Assembly: GCA_964489135.1 (NCBI GenBank)
Contig: CAZAXK010000020.1
Coordinates: 1 to 10,395 of the forward strand
Reading direction: 5' to 3'
Length of the DNA stretch: 10,395 nt
From: JBBTQZ01 sp964489135
GTDB taxonomy: Bacteria > Patescibacteriota > Minisyncoccia > Phycocordibacterales > WO2-35-19
In this document: positions 6,657 through 10,395 of the stretch, one piece after another
How the letters are laid out: each line of letters opens with the position of its first letter
Numbering within the stretch: the first letter of the stretch is position 1
The notes under the pieces: generated by a model
Databases searched by the model: none
Told to the model about the DNA's origin: nothing
Seen by the model: only the letters and a program-made list of their open reading frames with translations
Translations under genes and position numbers: made by a program

Positions 6657-8039
6657 ATGGCTGAAGAAAACAAAATGGAAAAAATAGTAGCTCTCTCCAA
6701 GCGCAGGGGGTTTGTTTTTCAGGGTTCGGAGATTTATGGCGGTATGGCAGGGCTCTATGACTTTGGTCCATATGGTGTAGAGCTATTGAATAACCTCAAA
6801 AAAGAGTGGTGGAAAGCGCATGTTCAAATGCGTAACGACTATGTCGGTATTGATTCGGCAATGTTTAAGGATCCGCGTGTCTGGGAAGCTTCGGGACATA
6901 CCACTGGATTTTCTGACCCACTTTCAGAGTGTCGCAAGTGCAACACTCGGATTCGAGTCGATAAAGAATTGAAAAATATCGGCGTCGAGGCAGATGAAAA
7001 GATGCCTGAAGAAGAACTCGCCACCCTTTTCGAGGCGAACAAAAATAAAATTTCTTGTCCTTCTTGTGGGTCGCACGACTTTACCAAAGCGCGAGCTTTC
7101 AACTTGCTGGTGAAATCAAACCTTGGCGACTTTACCGGAGAGGGCAAAAATCCAGTTTATCTTCCCGGCGAAGCTTGTCAGGGTATTTATCTAAATTTCA
7201 AAAATGTAGTCAATTCGACTCGAATGCAAGTACCATTTGGTATTGCGCAGATCGGTAAGGCCTTTAGAAATGAAATCTCGCCTCGCAATTTCCTCTTTCG
7301 AACACGCGAGCTGGAACAAGCCGACACGCAATACTTCGTCAAACCAAATGAAAACAAAGAAGAGTACGAAAAAATAAAACAGAATAGACTCGATTGGTAC
7401 CTAAGCCTTGGCATTAAAAAAGAAAATCTCAAATTTGTACAGCACGAAAATTTAGTATTTTATGCAAAGGATGCGTGGGATATTGAATACAATTTCCCAA
7501 CCGGCTTTGATGAGCTTGAGGGTATTCATGACCGATCCGACTATGACCTCACTCAGCATATGAAGCACTCGGGCACTGACCTCAATTACACCGACCCACA
7601 TACAGGTGAAAAATATATCCCTTGGATTTTGGAAACTTCTGTGGGAATGGGAAGAATGTTTTTGGCCTTTATTTCTGACGCGTACCACGAGGATGAGATT
7701 GATGGGGAAGTGAGGACGGTTTTGAAACTGTCACCAAAACTTTCTCCGATCAAAGTCGCTGTATTCCCACTTTTGAAAAACAAACCTCAGTTGGTAGAAA
7801 GAGCAGAGCAAATATACAAAGAGCTGAAAAAGCATTTTATGACGGAGTTTGATGACAATGGAAATATTGGTAAGAGATATCGAAGGCAAGATGAAATTGG
7901 CACTCCGTATTGTGTGACCGTCGACTTCGATACGATAGAGAAGGACGGGGCGGTTACTGTGCGCGATAGAGACACGGGCAAACAGGAGCGAGTAGAGGAG
8001 AAGCACCTTGTAGAATATATCTCGGCCAGAATCGCTTAA
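6657..8039 (+). CDS. glyS: Glycyl-tRNA synthetase, single-chain (alpha2) class II type
   Basis: This enzyme attaches glycine to tRNA-Gly in the cytoplasm. The N-terminus KRRGFVFQGSEIYGG and GLYDFGPYGVELLNN is the classic start of the homodimeric, eukaryotic/archaeal-like GlyRS, not the alpha2beta2 bacterial form. Two CxxC pairs (C92/C95 and C134/C137) lie in the insert expected between motifs 1 and 2. Motif 2 contains FRNEISPR (203-210), followed by FRTRELEQAD. Motif 3 is ETSVGMGRMFLAF, with its conserved Arg at R333. The C-terminal anticodon-binding domain occupies about 363-460, with KVAVFPLL and YRRQDEIGTPYCVTVDFDT. The length of 460 is normal for this compact type, and all motif residues appear intact. 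It is flanked by an envelope protein gene and a transporter-like gene, so its place here reflects clustering with ileS and metG, not an obvious pathway. The next gene follows after 66 bp. Confidence 0.97.
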   Translation: MAEENKMEKIVALSKRRGFVFQGSEIYGGMAGLYDFGPYGVELLNNLKKEWWKAHVQMRNDYVGIDSAMFKDPRVWEASGHTTGFSDPLSECRKCNTRIRVDKELKNIGVEADEKMPEEELATLFEANKNKISCPSCGSHDFTKARAFNLLVKSNLGDFTGEGKNPVYLPGEACQGIYLNFKNVVNSTRMQVPFGIAQIGKAFRNEISPRNFLFRTRELEQADTQYFVKPNENKEEYEKIKQNRLDWYLSLGIKKENLKFVQHENLVFYAKDAWDIEYNFPTGFDELEGIHDRSDYDLTQHMKHSGTDLNYTDPHTGEKYIPWILETSVGMGRMFLAFISDAYHEDEIDGEVRTVLKLSPKLSPIKVAVFPLLKNKPQLVERAEQIYKELKKHFMTEFDDNGNIGKRYRRQDEIGTPYCVTVDFDTIEKDGAVTVRDRDTGKQERVEEKHLVEYISARIA

Positions 8040-8041
8040 TG

Positions 8042-8070
8042 TTGGGTTTAATCCCCATACGTCCTATGAT
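8042..8070 (+). promoter_or_regulatory. Possible sigma70 promoter upstream of the AI-2E-family gene
   Basis: TTGGGT (8042-8047) and TATGAT (8065-8070) are separated by 17 bp, with a 5/6 match in the -10 and 3/6 in the -35. Transcription would start near 8077, leaving about 29 nt before the ATG at 8106, a leader with no purine-rich ribosome site. An alternative -10-like TAATAT (8094-8099) lies at the same distance from its ATG (12 bp) as the TATAAT of the surface-protein gene and would give a leaderless message, but it has no -35 partner. Confidence 0.35.
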
Positions 8071-8105
8071 AGCTCGGTCCAACGCTGTAATCTTAATATA
8101 AACAA

Positions 8106-9197
8106 ATGGCCAAACTTTCTGAAGAAAAGATGATCCAAATAAGTGCAGGGACAATCTTCAAGACGCTCTTGATCGTTTTGGGGTTTGTGGGAATATTTGT
8201 TTTGCGCGACATAATATTGGTCGTGATACTCGCGGTAATAATCGCCTCAGCTGTAGAACCGGGAACCAAGTGGTTCTTGCGACGGGGGGTTCCAAGGATT
8301 ATTTCGGTGCTTTTCATTTATTCTCTGCTTGCGGTGCTTCTGGTTGGCTCATTCTACTTTCTGTTTCTTCCTCTGCTCAATGAATCGGCCTCTTTGCTTT
8401 CCAGTCTGCCGGGGTATCTCGGTGAACTACAGGTTTGGAATCCGCTCCAGAGCGATAGTTGGTTATCCAACAATCCGGCTTTGGGCAATATATCCGCCAG
8501 CTTTTCTTTGTCGGAAATAGTCGAACAAATAGATACTGCCATATCGAACATTTCTCACGGATTCTTCTCGACCGCGAGCGTAGTCTTTGGAGGAGTATTA
8601 TCCTTCTTGTTGGTCATTGTCCTCTCTTTCTACTTGTCCACCGAATCGGACGGGGTTACCAATTTTTTGCGCATTGTTACTCCTGCAAAGCAGGAAGACT
8701 ACGTTATCGGATTGTGGAAGCGATCTCAACACAAAATCGGTCTTTGGATGCAGGGTCAGATTGTGCTCGCGATTATTGTAGCTATGATGGTCTTCTTGGG
8801 GCTTACCCTTTTGCGGGTAGAGAATGCTCTGCTCCTTGCCGTGCTTGCGGGTATCTTTGAGATAATTCCGCTTTTTGGACCGATACTTGCGGCTATTCCG
8901 GCTGTCTCCATTGCTCTTATTACTAACGGTATGGCCAGTGCTCTTTTGGTGGTGGGCCTTTATATCATCATTCAACAATTTGAAAATCAGCTTATTTACC
9001 CGCTAGTGGTGCGCAAGATTGTCGGGGTTCCGCCGATCGTCTCTATTCTCGCCCTGATTATAGGAGGCAAACTCGCGGGCTTTGTTGGGCTTATTATCTC
9101 CGTCCCGCTCGCTTCAATGCTTATGGAATACCTCTCAGATATCGAGAAGGATAAGGCCGAAGCGAGGGCTCTTGCTGAAAGGAGTGCTTCCAAGTAG
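8106..9197 (+). CDS. AI-2E family (PF01594, PerM/YdiK-like) membrane transporter
   Basis: This is a polytopic membrane protein of the PF01594 family, named after the AI-2 exporter TqsA, whose members include sodium/proton antiporters and permeases of unclear substrate. The 363-residue length is usual. Hydrophobic segments fall at about 20-50 (a helical pair), 65-90, 152-177, 217-236, 240-272, 276-292 and 308-342. The family arrangement is visible: a less hydrophobic loop after the third helix (about 92-150), then LWMQGQ (213-218), IPLFGP (254-259), and the conserved C-terminal block ENQLIYPLVVRKIVG...ALIIGGKLAGFVGLIISVPLA. A charged tail (346-363) ends the protein. The ATG at 8106 is preceded by an A/T-rich tract without a Shine-Dalgarno site. 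The family name should not be read as evidence for quorum sensing; the transported substrate is unknown. It is followed 9 bp later by metG and probably shares its transcript. Confidence 0.92.
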   Translation: MAKLSEEKMIQISAGTIFKTLLIVLGFVGIFVLRDIILVVILAVIIASAVEPGTKWFLRRGVPRIISVLFIYSLLAVLLVGSFYFLFLPLLNESASLLSSLPGYLGELQVWNPLQSDSWLSNNPALGNISASFSLSEIVEQIDTAISNISHGFFSTASVVFGGVLSFLLVIVLSFYLSTESDGVTNFLRIVTPAKQEDYVIGLWKRSQHKIGLWMQGQIVLAIIVAMMVFLGLTLLRVENALLLAVLAGIFEIIPLFGPILAAIPAVSIALITNGMASALLVVGLYIIIQQFENQLIYPLVVRKIVGVPPIVSILALIIGGKLAGFVGLIISVPLASMLMEYLSDIEKDKAEARALAERSASK

Positions 9198-9206
9198 GAT
9201 TAGGGA

Positions 9207-10395
9207 ATGGCAAAAAGTTTCTATCTTACGACGACGCTTCCTTATGTGAACGCCAATCTCCATATGGGGCATGCTCTTGAATTTGTCAGAGCCGATACTA
9301 TTGTTCGCTACAAAAAGCTCGCTGGTTTTGATGTCTTTTTCAATACTGGCACCGATGAGCACGGCATGAAAATATTTGAGAAGGCCAAGGAAAAAGGGCT
9401 TTCACCACAACAGTTTGTAGATCAGGGATTTGAAAATTTCAAAGAGAGTATCAAGATGTTCGGTATATCGGAAGATATCCATTTCATTCGTACCACCGAC
9501 CCGCACCATCAATCCTCGGCTCAGGAATTTTGGCGGAGAGTCAGAGACAATGGCTACATATACAAGAAAAATTACAAATCAAAATACTGTATTGGTTGCG
9601 AAAGTGAGAAGACGGAGTCCGAACTAGATGAAAATGGCGAATGTCCTGATCATCCAGGCCGACCGATACAGATAATTGAGGAAGAAAACTATTTTTTCAA
9701 ATACAGCGCCTTTGGCGAGAAGCTTTTGGATTTCTATAAAAAGAATCCCGATTTTGTGATTCCGCAATTCCGCCTAAACGAAGTCAGGGCTTTTGTCGAA
9801 AGAGGCCTCCAGGATTTTAGTATTTCTCGACTAAAATCCAAAATGTCGTGGGGTATAGAGGTGCCTGATGATCCCGATCACGTTATGTATGTTTGGTTCG
9901 ACGCTCTTACGAACTATATCAATACTTTGGGGTGGCCTGATATTTCGGTTGATAATTTTTTTGAAAAATATTGGGTTAATGGAGATCCAGTGCAATATTG
10001 TGGTAAAGACAACGTTCGCTTTCAGGCAGCTATGTGGCAAGCCATGCTCATGGCTGCGGGACTGCCCAATTCTAACCATATAGTGGTGAATGGCTTTATT
10101 GTGGGCGAAGGCGGTGTAAAAATGTCGAAGACCCTTGGCAACGTGGTTGACCCAAAGGAAATAGTGGCTGAATACGGCACTGACGCATTGCGCTACTTCC
10201 TGCTTCGCGAAGTCTCTACGTTCGAGGACAGCCCATTTTCCAAAGAGCGCTTTAAGGAGGTCTACAATGCCAATTTGGCCAATGGGCTTGGCAACCTCGT
10301 CTCGCGCATTATGAAGATGGCCGAGGATAATCTGGTGGGGCCAGTGGCTTTGCCTGAGCACGAAGATTTCAGCGAATACTTTAGTTTTTATGAGA
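9207..10395 (+). CDS. metG: Methionyl-tRNA synthetase, 3'-truncated by window edge
   Basis: This class I synthetase charges both initiator and elongator tRNA-Met. The frame opens with ATG at 9207 and stays open for 396 codons to the window end. Visible motifs are TTTLPYVNANLHMGHA with the HMGH signature (H19-H22), FNTGTDEHG, a single zinc element (YCIGCE followed by ECPDHPG), the GLQDFSISR region near residue 203, VMYVWFDALTNY, QYCGKDNVRFQ, and KMSKT (305-309) followed by GNVVDPKEIV. The start of the anticodon-binding helical domain (TFEDSPFSKERF, NANLANGLGNLVSR) is present. The rest, and any C-terminal tRNA-binding EMAP-like domain, lies outside the window. A usable ribosome site, AGGA (9196-9199), overlaps the stop of the upstream gene, 7 nt before the ATG. 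The short gap suggests an operon with the transporter gene. Identity is secure. Confidence 0.96.
   Translation, partial: MAKSFYLTTTLPYVNANLHMGHALEFVRADTIVRYKKLAGFDVFFNTGTDEHGMKIFEKAKEKGLSPQQFVDQGFENFKESIKMFGISEDIHFIRTTDPHHQSSAQEFWRRVRDNGYIYKKNYKSKYCIGCESEKTESELDENGECPDHPGRPIQIIEEENYFFKYSAFGEKLLDFYKKNPDFVIPQFRLNEVRAFVERGLQDFSISRLKSKMSWGIEVPDDPDHVMYVWFDALTNYINTLGWPDISVDNFFEKYWVNGDPVQYCGKDNVRFQAAMWQAMLMAAGLPNSNHIVVNGFIVGEGGVKMSKTLGNVVDPKEIVAEYGTDALRYFLLREVSTFEDSPFSKERFKEVYNANLANGLGNLVSRIMKMAEDNLVGPVALPEHEDFSEYFSFYE
9812..9839. repeat. Perfect 10-bp inverted repeat inside metG
   Basis: GGATTTTAGT (9812-9821) and ACTAAAATCC (9830-9839) are exact reverse complements separated by 8 nt, inside codons for the conserved DFSISR segment of MetRS. 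It could form an RNA hairpin in the message, but it has no following U-run and it lies mid-gene, so it is not a terminator. It may be a chance result of the coding sequence. Confidence 0.5.

Noticed and set aside
8041..8083. Inverted repeat GTTGG/CCAAC in the gap after glyS as a possible terminator
   Set aside because: The stem is only 5 bp with a 33-nt loop and there is no U-run; chance is sufficient.
9831..10361. 176-codon open frame on the minus strand opposite metG
   Set aside because: It is antisense to clearly conserved MetRS motifs (KMSKT, QYCGKDN) and its product resembles no family; it is a shadow of codon bias.
1..10395. UGA recoding (genetic code 25) as in some Patescibacteria
   Set aside because: TGA acts as a terminator of the rlu and recO genes and no in-frame TGA interrupts the conserved genes.

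Overview
The window looks like a housekeeping stretch from a Patescibacteria (Candidate Phyla Radiation) genome, probably of the Parcubacteria/Paceibacteria group. The reasons are an IleRS of the archaeal/eukaryotic-like kind carrying a large extra domain, a short RecO without zinc cysteines, a single-chain GlyRS, very tight gene packing with weak or absent Shine-Dalgarno sites, and a conserved-looking surface protein of unknown function. The taxonomy is inference. UGA is used as a stop (564-566 and 4671-4673), so this is not a lineage that reads UGA as glycine. All genes are on the + strand and no mobile element, CRISPR array, tRNA or rRNA is visible.

Layout: the 3' part of an RluA-family pseudouridine synthase gene (1-566) overlaps the start of ileS (563-4060) by ATGA. 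Next come recO (4086-4673), a 646-residue single-pass membrane protein with Ig/DUF11-like extracellular repeats (4686-6626), glycyl-tRNA synthetase (6657-8039), an AI-2E-family (PF01594) membrane protein (8106-9197), and the 5' part of metG (9207 to the window end, still open at 10395).

The genes mainly serve translation: three aminoacyl-tRNA synthetases (Ile, Gly, Met) and one RNA modification enzyme, interspersed with a recombination mediator and two membrane proteins. The first three genes probably form one transcript. A good extended -10 promoter (TTGTCA, 18 bp, TGATATAAT) sits across the recO stop, 6 bp before the surface-protein start, so that mRNA is predicted to be leaderless. Weaker promoter candidates precede glyS and the AI-2E-family gene.

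The most striking feature is a complete histidine-phosphatase domain (RHG motif, second histidine, binding arginines and acidic residue all present) embedded inside the catalytic core of IleRS, between the WGAPLP segment and the DTWYDSG segment. The synthetase motifs on either side are intact, so this appears to be a bifunctional enzyme or an IleRS with a regulatory or structural insert. The second item of interest is the uncharacterised surface protein with its cytoplasmic tail and leaderless promoter.
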